From UBA12077 sp963665525 (lineage in GTDB: Bacteria; Bacteroidota; Bacteroidia; Bacteroidales; UBA12077): DNA of 64,000 nt. The position numbers and the translations under genes were made by a program. The number at the start of each line of letters is the position of its first letter. The first letter of the stretch is position 1. Of this stretch, positions 36,202 through 45,429 are shown piece after piece. The stretch covers positions 1,240,001 through 1,304,000 of the forward strand of contig OY762280.1 in assembly GCA_963665525.1 (NCBI GenBank). The letters are read 5' to 3'. The notes below the pieces were generated by a model. That model searched no databases and was not told the origin of the DNA. It worked only from the letters and a program-made list of their open reading frames with translations.

Positions 36202-37413
36202 ATGAAAATTTTAGTATTAAATTGCGGTAGTTCATCAATAAAATATCAATTATTAGATATGACTAATTCTGAAAGTGCTGATTTATTAGCAAAAGGATTA
36301 GTTGAGCGTATTGGTATCTCAAATGGTGAGTTAACACATAAGACAAGCGATAATAAAAAATATAATTTTACAACTGATATTCCTGATCATACTAAAGGAA
36401 TTGATTTAATTCTTGAAGCTTTATTATCTGCAGATCACGGTGTGATTAAAAGTGCAGAAGAGATTGCAGCAGTAGGTCATAGAGTAGCGCATGGTGGACA
36501 ATATTTTAAAGAAAGTGCTTATGTAACCGAGCAGGTTAAGGAACGAATCGAAGAATGTATTGAGTTGGCTCCACTTCATAACCCTGCAAACTTAAAAGGT
36601 ATATTGGCAATGGAAAAAATATTGCCTGAAGTACCTCAGGTTGTAGTATTTGATACATCATTCCACCAAACAATGGAACCTAAATCATTCTTATATGGTT
36701 TACCTTACGACTATTATGAAAAGTATAAAGTACGTAGATATGGTTTCCATGGAACAAGTCATAAGTTTGTTTCTAAAAAAGCATGTAAGCTAGTAGGTTG
36801 GGATTGGAAAGATAAGAAAGTTATTTCGTGCCACTTAGGAAATGGTGCTTCTGTAGCAGCAATTAAAAACGGAGAGTCTATTGACACATCTATGGGATTT
36901 ACTCCTGTTGAAGGACTATTAATGGGAACACGTGCAGGAAACCTTGATTTGGGAGCTTTACTGTTTATTGCAGAGAAAGAAGATCTTACTATTCAGGATA
37001 CCAATAATATGATTAATAAACGTAGTGGTTTGCTTGGAATTTCTGGACTATCCTCAGATATGAGAGATATTGAAGGTGCAATGGGCGAAGGAAACGAGAG
37101 AGCAAAACTTGCGTTTGATATGTTTGTTTATAGAGTAAAAAAATATATTGGATCTTATGCAGCAGCTATGGGAGGTGTTGATTTAATCTTGTTTACTGGA
37201 GGAATAGGAGAAAATGGTTGTATGATGAGAAATGATGTTTGTGAAGGTCTTGAATTCCTTGGTGTTGAATTTGATGCTGAATTAAATAAAGGTAAAAGAG
37301 GACAAGATCTAGAACTAACAAAACCAGGCTCTAAAACGAAAGTTGTTATGGTGACGACGAACGAGGAACTGGTGATAGCACAAGATACACAAAGAATTGT
37401 AAGTGAGCTTTAA
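36202..37413 (+). CDS. ackA: Acetate kinase
   Basis: Converts acetyl phosphate and ADP to acetate and ATP. I take the ATG at 36202, which gives MKILVLNCGSSSIKYQ, the standard N-terminus; an in-frame ATG at 36139 lies inside pta. The 403 residues contain the acetate/sugar kinase signatures FDTSFHQTM, RRYGFHGTSHKFVS, SCHLGNGASVAAI, DTSMGFTPVEG and LFTGGIGENG. The last codons form the left arm of its terminator. Confidence 0.97.
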   Translation: MKILVLNCGSSSIKYQLLDMTNSESADLLAKGLVERIGISNGELTHKTSDNKKYNFTTDIPDHTKGIDLILEALLSADHGVIKSAEEIAAVGHRVAHGGQYFKESAYVTEQVKERIEECIELAPLHNPANLKGILAMEKILPEVPQVVVFDTSFHQTMEPKSFLYGLPYDYYEKYKVRRYGFHGTSHKFVSKKACKLVGWDWKDKKVISCHLGNGASVAAIKNGESIDTSMGFTPVEGLLMGTRAGNLDLGALLFIAEKEDLTIQDTNNMINKRSGLLGISGLSSDMRDIEGAMGEGNERAKLAFDMFVYRVKKYIGSYAAAMGGVDLILFTGGIGENGCMMRNDVCEGLEFLGVEFDAELNKGKRGQDLELTKPGSKTKVVMVTTNEELVIAQDTQRIVSEL

Positions 37414-37430
37414 TAAGCTCACTTTTTTTT
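37402..37430 (+). terminator. Terminator overlapping the end of ackA
   Basis: A 9-bp stem AGTGAGCTT/AAGCTCACT (37402-37410 and 37415-37423), with the ackA stop codon (37411-37413) in the 4-nt loop, followed by seven T residues. It separates pta-ackA from ptb-buk. Confidence 0.85.
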
Positions 37431-37445
37431 CATAGGATAATTACA

Positions 37446-37453
37446 TATTTTTG
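37446..37453 (+). promoter_or_regulatory. Probable -7 box of ptb-buk
   Basis: TATTTTTG matches TAnnTTTG, lying between the ackA terminator and the ptb start codon 42 bp downstream. No clear -33 TTTG is seen. Confidence 0.4.
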
Positions 37454-37494
37454 CAGCGAAAATCAAAACTTAATTTTAATAAAAAACTACAATA

Positions 37495-38391
37495 ATGACT
37501 TTAAAATCATTAAATGATATAGTAGAATCAGCTAAGAAAAAAGAAACCAGACGATTAGCTGTTGCTGCTGCAGCCGACAGACCTGTGCTTGAAGCTGTTA
37601 AGAATGCTTACGAAGAAGGGATTATTATTCCTGTACTTGTAGGAAATAAAGCCGAAATCGAGAAAATCTGTAAAGAAATTAATTTTGATCTAACAGGAAT
37701 TGAGATTCATGAAGAAAATAATCCTGCAATTTCTTCGGTTAAAGCAGTTGCTTTAATAAAAGAAGGTAAGGCTGATATATTAATGAAAGGATTGGTTAGT
37801 ACTGCGCCACTTCTTAAAGCAATTTTGGATAAGGAAAAAGGATTAACCAAAGGATCAACATTAAGCCATTTTGCACTAATTGAATCACCATATTATCATA
37901 AATTAGTTGGTGTTACTGATGCTGCAATGAATATTGCACCTGAGTTAAATGAAAAAGTGCATATCATTAATAATTCTGTTGAAGTATTCCATCGCTTAGG
38001 GATAAAAGAACCTAAAGTAGCGATCGTAGGTCCTCTGGAGGTTGTAAATCCTAAAATCGAATCTACAACTCATGCAGCATTATTAAGTGTAATGAATAAA
38101 AGAAATCAAATTAAAGGATGTATCATTGATGGTCCTTTTGCAATTGATAATGCAGTATCGAAAGAAGCAGCTGAACATAAAGGTCTTGTTAGTGATGTAG
38201 CTGGCGATGCTGATATTATTGTTGCTCCGGACTTAAATAGTGGAAATATACTTTATAAAACTCTCATGTTTATGGGTGGTTGTACTTCTGCTGCTGTTAT
38301 TATGGGAGCTAAAGTGCCGGTAGTATTAACTTCTAGAGCCGATACCGATAAAAGTAAAATGATGTCGATAGCTTTAGCTGCTGCGATGTAA
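37495..38391 (+). CDS. ptb: Phosphate butyryltransferase
   Basis: Exchanges CoA for phosphate on butyryl-CoA or branched acyl-CoA. The 298 residues belong to the PTB branch of the PTA_PTB family: RRLAVAAAADRPVLEAVKNA, DILMKGLVSTAPLLKA, VGVTDAAMNIAP, VAIVGPLEVVNPKIEST and DIIVAPDLNSGNILYK. It has its own promoter-like box after the ackA terminator, and the kinase gene follows 33 bp later. The chain-length preference cannot be told from sequence. Confidence 0.93.
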   Translation: MTLKSLNDIVESAKKKETRRLAVAAAADRPVLEAVKNAYEEGIIIPVLVGNKAEIEKICKEINFDLTGIEIHEENNPAISSVKAVALIKEGKADILMKGLVSTAPLLKAILDKEKGLTKGSTLSHFALIESPYYHKLVGVTDAAMNIAPELNEKVHIINNSVEVFHRLGIKEPKVAIVGPLEVVNPKIESTTHAALLSVMNKRNQIKGCIIDGPFAIDNAVSKEAAEHKGLVSDVAGDADIIVAPDLNSGNILYKTLMFMGGCTSAAVIMGAKVPVVLTSRADTDKSKMMSIALAAAM

Positions 38392-38424
38392 TAGATGTGA
38401 TTATAAACTTGTAAATAAATAAAA

Positions 38425-39501
38425 ATGGACGAACAAAGAATTTTAGCGATTAACCCTGGTTCAACATCAACAAAGATTGCTGTTTACCAAGGTTCGAAAT
38501 CAATTTTCTTAAAAAATATCAAACATTCGGCTGAGGATTTAAAACCTTATCCAAGTATCATTGATCAATTTACATTTCGAAAAGATATTATTCTTAAAGA
38601 ATTAGAAGAAGCAGAAATAAGAATTGATTTAATTACTGCAATTGTTGGTCGTGGTGGTTTGGTTAAACCAATTGAATCCGGAGTTTACGAAGTTAATGAG
38701 GCTTTAATTAACGATTTACATGAAAGTAAGCTAGGAGAGCATGCTAGTAATCTTGGTGGACTAATTGCCAATGAAATTGCGCAATCTTTAGGCACTGCAC
38801 GTGCATTTATTGCAGATCCTGTTGTTGTTGACGAAATGGAAGATGTTGCTCGTTTTACAGGTCATCCTAAATTTGTTCGTCACTCAATTTTCCATGCTTT
38901 AAATCAAAAGGCAACAGCAAGAAAATATGCTAAATCTGTTGATAAACCTTACGAAGAATTGAATCTTATCGTAGCGCACTTAGGTGGAGGTATTTCAGTT
39001 GGAGCACACAGAAAAGGTCGTGTTATTGATGTAAATAATGCTTTGGATGGTGATGGACCATTCTCACCGGAAAGAACAGGAACTTTACCTTGTGGTCAGG
39101 TAGCTTCACTTTGTTTTAGCGGTGAATATACTCATGATCAGGTGAAGAAAATGATTAAAGGTGAAGGTGGATTTGTTTCTTATTTAGGAACGAATGATGC
39201 ATACGAAGTAGAAATGAGAGTAAAAGATGGCGACGAAGAAGCTAAAAGAGTACATGATGCTATTGCTTATCAATTAGGTAAAGAAGTAGGTTCATTAGCA
39301 GCAGTATTAAAAGGTGAAGTGGATGCTATTCTATTCACTGGTGGTATGGCTTACGATAAAATGATCATAGAATACATTAAGGAGATGGTTAGCTTTATAG
39401 CTCCTGTAGTTGTTTATCCTGGTGAAGATGAAATGGAAGCTTTAGCCATGAATGGATATATGGTTATGAAAGGTGAGGTTGAACCTAAAATCTACAAATA
39501 A
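38425..39501 (+). CDS. buk: Butyrate kinase
   Basis: Uses butyryl (or isobutyryl) phosphate to make ATP, working with Ptb. The 358 residues show the acetokinase-fold motifs in butyrate-kinase form: LAINPGSTSTKIAVY at the N-terminus, GRGGLVKPIESGVYEVN, FIADPVVVDEM, RHSIFHALNQKATAR, VAHLGGGISVGAH and ILFTGGMAYDK. The pair ptb-buk next to pta-ackA suggests fermentation of amino acids or sugars to acetate and butyrate or branched acids. Confidence 0.95.
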   Translation: MDEQRILAINPGSTSTKIAVYQGSKSIFLKNIKHSAEDLKPYPSIIDQFTFRKDIILKELEEAEIRIDLITAIVGRGGLVKPIESGVYEVNEALINDLHESKLGEHASNLGGLIANEIAQSLGTARAFIADPVVVDEMEDVARFTGHPKFVRHSIFHALNQKATARKYAKSVDKPYEELNLIVAHLGGGISVGAHRKGRVIDVNNALDGDGPFSPERTGTLPCGQVASLCFSGEYTHDQVKKMIKGEGGFVSYLGTNDAYEVEMRVKDGDEEAKRVHDAIAYQLGKEVGSLAAVLKGEVDAILFTGGMAYDKMIIEYIKEMVSFIAPVVVYPGEDEMEALAMNGYMVMKGEVEPKIYK

Positions 39502-39520
39502 TTATAAATGATAATATTTT

Positions 39521-39550
39521 AAAGGCATCTGTTATAAGATGCCTTTTTTA
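39521..39550 (+). terminator. Terminator of ptb-buk
   Basis: A 9-bp stem AAGGCATCT/AGATGCCTT (39522-39530 and 39537-39545) with a 6-nt loop, then TTTTT. The last bases overlap the 3' end of the convergent SDR gene. Confidence 0.85.
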
Positions 39551-40261
39551 TGGAGTAGAAATACTTACTGGTAGAATTTTTCCATTGAAATATTGATGCC
39601 CGTTTATAGCAAAATCATGAATAAAAACAGCCATTTCTTTTGCTTCTAAAGGAGCATTATAGCCAGGAAATGCTGTACGTAACATTTCTGTATTTACAGC
39701 ACCCAGAGCTAAACAGTTAAATTTTATATGCTCATCTTTATATTCTTCGGCTAAACATTCAGTTAAATTGGCAAGTGCAGCTTTACTCGAGCTGTAAAAT
39801 GATAATCCTGGAAATTTAGAGCTTCCCTGAAAACCTCCCATACTAGATATATTTATAATGTGCTTTACTTTACTTTTTCTAATGAGAGACAGTAAACTCT
39901 GAATAATAATAGCGTGACTAACAGTATTTACTTGATAGATTCTTTGTATTTCATCAATTTCAAATTCTTCAAAAGCTTTACTTTGTAAATAACCGGCATT
40001 ATTAATTAGTATATCAACCGAATTGATATACTTTGATATTTCGTGTGTTAGTTTAGTTTTTAATTCATTTAAATCTTCTATATCTAATACAATACCTTTA
40101 ATGTTTGCCCGATTATTTTGCGTTAAACGCTCTTTTTCCAAATCATCGAGTAAATCTTTACTTCGAGCTATAGCGATTACGGTATTTGTGTCATTGTTTG
40201 CAAACAATTTTGCAGTTTGAAAACCAATTCCTTTACTTGCTCCAGTTATAACAATATTCAT
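39548..40261 (-). CDS. Short-chain dehydrogenase/reductase
   Basis: An NAD(P)-dependent oxidoreductase of 237 residues from the ATG at 40261. A start at 40291 would add ten residues (MIIIFEKTEK) before the Rossmann strand and is less likely. Seen: the cofactor loop TGASKGIG, NNAGYLQS, the catalytic Ser in INISSMGGF, Tyr-x3-Lys in FYSSSKAAL, and an N-terminal VNTVSHAI helix. The substrate is unknown. It is convergent with buk. Confidence 0.9.
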   Translation of the reverse strand: MNIVITGASKGIGFQTAKLFANNDTNTVIAIARSKDLLDDLEKERLTQNNRANIKGIVLDIEDLNELKTKLTHEISKYINSVDILINNAGYLQSKAFEEFEIDEIQRIYQVNTVSHAIIIQSLLSLIRKSKVKHIINISSMGGFQGSSKFPGLSFYSSSKAALANLTECLAEEYKDEHIKFNCLALGAVNTEMLRTAFPGYNAPLEAKEMAVFIHDFAINGHQYFNGKILPVSISTP

Positions 40262-40318
40262 TTTCTCAGTTTTTTCAAAAATAATGATCACGGAATTTAG
40301 TTATTTTTTATGATTTAA

Positions 40319-40326
40319 TAAATTTG
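40319..40326 (+). promoter_or_regulatory. Possible -7 box that supports the downstream start
   Basis: TAAATTTG fits TAnnTTTG. Transcription would begin near 40333, downstream of the TTG at 40324, which favours the ATG at 40345 as the start of the next gene. No -33 box is seen. Confidence 0.35.
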
Positions 40327-40344
40327 TTGTATAAAAAATATAAT

Positions 40345-40962
40345 ATGAGATTAATTGGAATTATAATATCATTTGTTTTAATAACCGGATTAACATATGG
40401 AGTTAGTGCTCAAGATAAGAATCCAGATAAGAAAATAAAAGAAGAAAAAAAGGGGCCATACTTATTTTGGGGAGGTTCTTTATGGTTAGGATTTGGTTCA
40501 TATACTTATGTGGATGTAAATGCGGTATTTGGTTCGCAATTAACTGAGAGAATTAGTGTGGGGATAAGTGGAAAATATCAATATTATAAAGATAATGATA
40601 GAAATACTGTGACTGGGGATTTTCAGACTTTTGAAACAAACGTTTATGGAGGAAGTGTGTTTTCTCAGATTGCTATTATAAAAGATTTTAGAAATTTATT
40701 TAAAGTAAAAGCACATAATGGAATCGTAGCACATATGGAATATGAGTTTTTAAACACCGATTATAATTATTTACATTTTAATGATCTGAATACTAATAGA
40801 GATCGTTATTGGTTGCACAATGTATTAATTGGAGGAGGCTACTTTCAGAAACTTGGTAAGAAAGCAGGTTCTTATATTATTTTACTTTGGAATGTAAATC
40901 AAACAAGTGATAATCCTTACGATTATCCTCAAATTAGAATAGGTTTTTCTGTAGGAATTTAG
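40345..40962 (+). CDS. Small outer-membrane beta-barrel protein
   Basis: A 205-residue exported protein from the ATG at 40345 with signal peptide MRLIGIIISFVLITGLTYGVSAQ. A short Lys-rich linker (DKNPDKKIKEEKKG) precedes an all-beta part with repeated Gly-aromatic strands (FWGGSLWLGFGSYTYVDVN, GGSVFSQIAIIKDF) and a last strand QIRIGFSVGI. This predicts an eight-strand barrel. The function is unknown. Its stop codon overlaps that of the convergent receiver gene by 4 bp. Confidence 0.72.
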   Translation: MRLIGIIISFVLITGLTYGVSAQDKNPDKKIKEEKKGPYLFWGGSLWLGFGSYTYVDVNAVFGSQLTERISVGISGKYQYYKDNDRNTVTGDFQTFETNVYGGSVFSQIAIIKDFRNLFKVKAHNGIVAHMEYEFLNTDYNYLHFNDLNTNRDRYWLHNVLIGGGYFQKLGKKAGSYIILLWNVNQTSDNPYDYPQIRIGFSVGI

Positions 40963-41336
40963 TTGTCTAAGAACCTGGATATCATCATCATTAAGTTCTC
41001 AGGGCGTATCGGTTTTGAAATATAATCATCACATCCGGCTTCTCTACTTGCAGCTTCATCTTCTTCCATAGCATAAGCCGTTTGAGCAATAATAGGAAGT
41101 TCAGGATAATCTTTTTTAATGGCTGTAGTAGCTTCCAAACCATTAAGATCGGGCATCTTTATATCCATTAATACAATATCTACCTTTTCAGAATTACATA
41201 TATCAATTGTTTCTCTTCCTGTTTTTGTCCAGATAATTTTAGCTTTAGTTGGTTTCAGAACAGCCTTAAGAAATAAATAGTTTATTTGCTCATCTTCAGC
41301 AATCACAATAACTTTATCTTCCCAGTTTTTAATCAT
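40959..41336 (-). CDS. Stand-alone response-regulator receiver domain
   Basis: A 125-residue CheY-like protein consisting of one REC domain: acidic pocket AEDE, phospho-acceptor Asp58 in IVLMDIKMPDLNG, switch Thr in AQTAYAM, and Lys in YISKPI. It strongly resembles the receiver of the hybrid kinase at 10076-12538 (both have (E/N)W-x-DK then IAEDE-x-x-NY-x-FL). Without an output domain it probably acts as a phosphate shuttle in a phosphorelay, or it is the separated receiver of a former hybrid kinase. Confidence 0.88.
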   Translation of the reverse strand: MIKNWEDKVIVIAEDEQINYLFLKAVLKPTKAKIIWTKTGRETIDICNSEKVDIVLMDIKMPDLNGLEATTAIKKDYPELPIIAQTAYAMEEDEAASREAGCDDYISKPIRPENLMMMISRFLDN

Positions 41337-41389
41337 ACTATAGAGTAATTCCGATTTTTGGATTATACAATATTTATTAATGAAAATAA

Positions 41390-41413
41390 ATAAAGCGGAT
41401 ATTTTATCCGCTT
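41390..41413 (-). terminator. Probable terminator of sucD
   Basis: An 8-bp stem AAGCGGAT/ATCCGCTT (41393-41400 and 41406-41413), 27 bp past the sucD stop on the minus strand, followed there by the T-rich TTTATTTATTTT. Confidence 0.6.
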
Positions 41414-41439
41414 GTAAAAGTATAAAAAAGAACGATAAG

Positions 41440-42309
41440 TTATTTTAAAACATCAAACATTTTTTGACCAATTTCTGCTGGAGACTCAACAACATGAATT
41501 CCACATTCTGTCATAATCTTCATTTTTGCTGCAGCAGTATCGTCTTTACCGCCAATAATAGCACCTGCATGTCCCATACGTCTTCCTTTAGGAGCGGTTT
41601 TTCCAGCAATAAATCCAACAACAGGTTTAGTACCATGTTCTTTTATCCAGTAGGCAGCTTCAGCTTCCATACTTCCCCCAATTTCACCAATCATAACAAT
41701 TCCTTTGGTTTCGGGATCATCCATGAGTAACTTTAGTGCGTCAAGTGTTGTGGTACCAATAATAGGATCTCCTCCGATACCAATGGCTGTAGTTTGACCT
41801 AAACCAACCTTAGTTAATTGGTCAACAGCTTCGTATGTAAGTGTACCTGAACGAGAAATAACACCAATTGAGCCTTTCTTAAATATGAACCCGGGCATAA
41901 TACCTACTTTGGCTTCATCAGAAGTAATAATGCCAGGACAGTTTGGGCCGATCATTCTACAATCTTTATCTTTAAGAAACTCTTTAACCTTTACCATATC
42001 AGAAGTAGGAATTCCTTCTGTAATGGTTACAATAACTTTTATTCCTGCATCAGCAGCTTCTAAAATAGCATCTGCACAAAATGCAGGAGGAACAAAAATA
42101 ACTGATACATCTGCTCCCGTTTCTTTTACTGCATCTTCAACGGTATTAAAAACAGGTTTGTCGAGGTGTGTTTGCCCTCCTTTACCTGGAGTAACTCCAC
42201 CAACAACATTAGTTCCGTATTCAATCATTTGTTGGGCATGAAAAGTACCTTCACTGCCAGTAAAACCTTGTACAACTACTTTTGAATTTTTATTGACTAA
42301 AACGCTCAT
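41440..42309 (-). CDS. sucD: Succinyl-CoA ligase, alpha subunit
   Basis: Forms or splits succinyl-CoA with ATP or GTP formation in the TCA cycle. It has 289 residues, normal length. Seen: the CoA-binding QGFTGSEGTFHA, GGVTPGKGG, RMIGPNCPGI, SRSGTLTYE, and the phospho-His247 in RRMGHAGAII. The beta subunit gene sucC, often adjacent, is not in the window. A TATTTTTG box on the minus strand (42345-42338) lies 28-36 bp upstream and may be its -7 element. Confidence 0.96.
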   Translation of the reverse strand: MSVLVNKNSKVVVQGFTGSEGTFHAQQMIEYGTNVVGGVTPGKGGQTHLDKPVFNTVEDAVKETGADVSVIFVPPAFCADAILEAADAGIKVIVTITEGIPTSDMVKVKEFLKDKDCRMIGPNCPGIITSDEAKVGIMPGFIFKKGSIGVISRSGTLTYEAVDQLTKVGLGQTTAIGIGGDPIIGTTTLDALKLLMDDPETKGIVMIGEIGGSMEAEAAYWIKEHGTKPVVGFIAGKTAPKGRRMGHAGAIIGGKDDTAAAKMKIMTECGIHVVESPAEIGQKMFDVLK

Positions 42310-42429
42310 AAATGTATTTCTTAAAGATTAAGTTTATCAAAAATACATTTTTTAAATAAATAATAGAATATAAAACATCTGCTTTCTTTTTATGTTATTA
42401 CATTTACATTTTTGAAACAGATTATTGCA

Positions 42430-45354
42430 ATGCTGAATAAATTAAAAGAACTATCATCGAGCTTAATAGGCGATTTATATACAGATAAGAAAACCAGGAT
42501 ACTTTATGCTACAGATGCTTCGGCATACAGAGAATTACCGATCGCTGTGGCAAGACCAAAGTCAAAGGATGATCTTAAGAATCTAGTTGCTTTTGCAAAT
42601 AAGCATAATACATCTTTGATACCAAGAACAGCAGGTACTTCACTCGCTGGACAGGTAGTTGGTAATGGTATTGTTGTAGATGTTTCTAAGTATTTTACTG
42701 AGATATTAGAATTAAATATTGAAGAACGTTGGGTGCGTGTTCAACCTGGAGTAATACTTGATGAATTGAACATGTATCTTAAACCTCATGGTTTATTTTT
42801 TGGTCCTGAAACATCAACTGCCAGTCGTTGTATGATTGGAGGTATGGTTGGTAATAATGCCTGTGGTTCGCATTCAATTATTTATGGAACAACTCGCGAT
42901 CACACTTTATCGACAAAAGTGATTTTAAGTGATGGAAACGAAGTAGAATTTCAGGCATTAACAAAAAATGATTTTGAAGAAAAGTTAAAAGGAGAAAGTC
43001 TGGAAAATAAGATATATAGACATATTTATCATATTTTATCAGATCAGGACAACCAAAAAGAAATACGCAAGGAGTATCCTGATAAATCGATATATAGACG
43101 AAATACTGGCTATGCCGTTGATTTACTTTTGGAATCAGAACCGTTTACACAAACAGAGAATCAATTTAATTTAGCCAATTTAATTTGTGGGTCGGAAGGA
43201 ACTTTAGGTTTAATCACTGAAATTAAACTTGATTTAGTTGAAATTCCTCCAAAAGAAGTTGCTGTTGTTGCAGCACATTTTAAAACTAAAGAAGAAGCTT
43301 TTAGGGCAAATTTAATTGCACTGAAACATAATCCCGGAGCTGTTGAGATGATGGATCATACCATCCTAAATCTTACAAAAGGGAATAGGGAACAATTAAA
43401 AAATCGATTTTTTGTCGATGGTGATCCTGGTGCTATTTTGATTATTGAATTTGCAAGACCATCGACTGATGAAATAGACAAGGAATATGAGCAGCTTATT
43501 GCTGACTTTAAAGAATCGGGTTATGGATATCATTTCCCAATTATATATGGTGATGATACAAAAAAAGTCTGGGCACTACGAAAAGCAGGATTAGGAGTGT
43601 TATCAAATATGGAAGGCGATGCTAAACCGGTTTCTATCATTGAAGATACTGCAGTTAATGTAGAAGTTTTACCTGATTATATGGATGATTTCCATAAAAT
43701 ACTGGAAAAATACAAGCTTGAATGTGTTTATCATGCACATATCGGTTCTGGTGAATTGCATTTACGGCCAATATTAAATTTAAAAGATTCTAAAGATGTT
43801 GAAATGTTCCGCACCATAGGTGTAGAGATTGCTCACCTGGTAAAGAAATATAATGGGTCGATGAGTGGAGAACATGGCGATGGCCGTGTTCGTGGCGAGT
43901 TTATCCCGATTGTTATTGGCGAAAAAAACTATAAATTACTTCAGGAACTAAAAGCTGTTTGGGATCCTAAGCATATTTTTAATCCAGGTAAAATTGTTGA
44001 TGTTCCTTCGATGACATCCAATTTGAGGTATGAAGCTAACCGTAAAGAACCTGAAATAGAAACCATCTTTGATTTTTCAAAAGTAGGAGGAATTCTTAGG
44101 GCAACAGAAAAATGTAATGGTAGTGGTGATTGTCGTAAAACAGAAAAATCGCGAGGAACCATGTGTCCGAGCTATATGGCTACCCGAAACGAAAATGATG
44201 TAACAAGAGCACGTGCCAATATACTTCGTGAGTTTTTAACAACATCCGATAAGAAAAATCCTTTCGATCATAAAGAGATTAAAGAAGTAATGGACTTGTG
44301 TTTATCGTGTAAAGCGTGTAAATCAGAATGTCCATCGAGTGTTGATGTAGCTAAGTTAAAAGCGGAATTTCTGCAGCATTATTACGACGCTCATGGTATT
44401 CCATTACGATCAAGGCTTATAGCTTACATAACCGAGATTAATAAGTTAGGTTCTATTGTTCCCGGAATATTTAATTTTTTCATGGGAAATAAAGCTTTTT
44501 CATCATTTATGATGAAATTGATAGGTTTTGCAACACAAAGAAGTATGCCATTATTAGCAAAGCAAACCATGAAAAAATGGATGAATAAATACATCTCAGA
44601 ATTATTAGAATCAAATGACAAGAAAGGGAAAGTATATTTATTCAACGATGAATTTACAAATTATAATGATACAGATATTGGGATAAAAGCTGTTCAGTTA
44701 CTTACTCGTTTAGGATACGAAGTTGTAATTCCAAAACACATCGATAGTGGTCGAACATTTTTATCGAAAGGATTATTACGTAAGGCCAAAAAAATAGCCA
44801 TATCGAACGTAAATTACCTTAAAGATGTTATTAGCGATAAATCACCTTTAGTGGGCATAGAACCTTCTGCGATATTATCATTCAGGGATGAATACCCCGA
44901 TTTAGTTGGGGATGGGTTAAAAGATTCTGCAATTGAATTAGGTAAAAATGCTTTAATGATCGATGAGTTTTTAAAGCGAGAAATTGATCAGGGAAATATT
45001 ACGAAAGAGCAGTTTACCAATAATAGTCAAAAGATAAAATTACATGGTCATTGTCAGCAAAAGGCAGTAGCATCTACTGATCCAACTAAATTTTTACTTT
45101 CATTTCCTGAGAATTATTCTGTGGAAGAAATACCATCGGGTTGTTGTGGAATGGCTGGATCGTTTGGATATGAAAAGGAACACTATGAAGTGTCGATGAA
45201 AATAGGAGAGATGGTTCTATTTCCTGCAGTTCGTGAGGCTGGAGAAACTGTTTTAATATCAGCTCCGGGTACAAGTTGCAGGCATCAAATTAAAGATGGA
45301 ACTGGCAAACAAGCTTTTCATCCAGTTGAAATTTTATATCATGCTTTATTATAA
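42430..45354 (+). CDS. FAD-linked oxidase/4Fe-4S oxidoreductase fusion, YdiJ-like
   Basis: A 974-residue protein from the ATG at 42430 (a TTG at 42412 would add six residues). The N-terminal half is a GlcD/D-lactate dehydrogenase unit: FAD_binding_4 (PRTAGTSLAGQVVGNG, GNNACGSHS, ICGSEGTLG) and FAD-oxidase C (HIGSGELHLRP, MSGEHGDGRVRGEF). The C-terminal half has ferredoxin-like clusters (CNGSGDC, then CLSCKACKSECPSS) and a CCG domain (GHCQQKA, GCCGMAGSFG). E. coli YdiJ, a D-2-hydroxyglutarate dehydrogenase, has the same order. The substrate here (D-lactate, glycolate or D-2-hydroxyglutarate) is open. Confidence 0.9.
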   Translation: MLNKLKELSSSLIGDLYTDKKTRILYATDASAYRELPIAVARPKSKDDLKNLVAFANKHNTSLIPRTAGTSLAGQVVGNGIVVDVSKYFTEILELNIEERWVRVQPGVILDELNMYLKPHGLFFGPETSTASRCMIGGMVGNNACGSHSIIYGTTRDHTLSTKVILSDGNEVEFQALTKNDFEEKLKGESLENKIYRHIYHILSDQDNQKEIRKEYPDKSIYRRNTGYAVDLLLESEPFTQTENQFNLANLICGSEGTLGLITEIKLDLVEIPPKEVAVVAAHFKTKEEAFRANLIALKHNPGAVEMMDHTILNLTKGNREQLKNRFFVDGDPGAILIIEFARPSTDEIDKEYEQLIADFKESGYGYHFPIIYGDDTKKVWALRKAGLGVLSNMEGDAKPVSIIEDTAVNVEVLPDYMDDFHKILEKYKLECVYHAHIGSGELHLRPILNLKDSKDVEMFRTIGVEIAHLVKKYNGSMSGEHGDGRVRGEFIPIVIGEKNYKLLQELKAVWDPKHIFNPGKIVDVPSMTSNLRYEANRKEPEIETIFDFSKVGGILRATEKCNGSGDCRKTEKSRGTMCPSYMATRNENDVTRARANILREFLTTSDKKNPFDHKEIKEVMDLCLSCKACKSECPSSVDVAKLKAEFLQHYYDAHGIPLRSRLIAYITEINKLGSIVPGIFNFFMGNKAFSSFMMKLIGFATQRSMPLLAKQTMKKWMNKYISELLESNDKKGKVYLFNDEFTNYNDTDIGIKAVQLLTRLGYEVVIPKHIDSGRTFLSKGLLRKAKKIAISNVNYLKDVISDKSPLVGIEPSAILSFRDEYPDLVGDGLKDSAIELGKNALMIDEFLKREIDQGNITKEQFTNNSQKIKLHGHCQQKAVASTDPTKFLLSFPENYSVEEIPSGCCGMAGSFGYEKEHYEVSMKIGEMVLFPAVREAGETVLISAPGTSCRHQIKDGTGKQAFHPVEILYHALL

Positions 45355-45429
45355 CATTTTTTAACAAAATTTAAGAAGCTCGTATTAAAAGACTTCGTTT
45401 CTTTAAGTTTGAAAAATACCTTAAAGAAA

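Noticed and set aside
41464..42241. Two plus-strand reading frames (41464-41730 and 41885-42241) opposite sucD
   Set aside because: They are mirror frames of the well-conserved sucD gene, with no signal, no ribosome site and biased composition.
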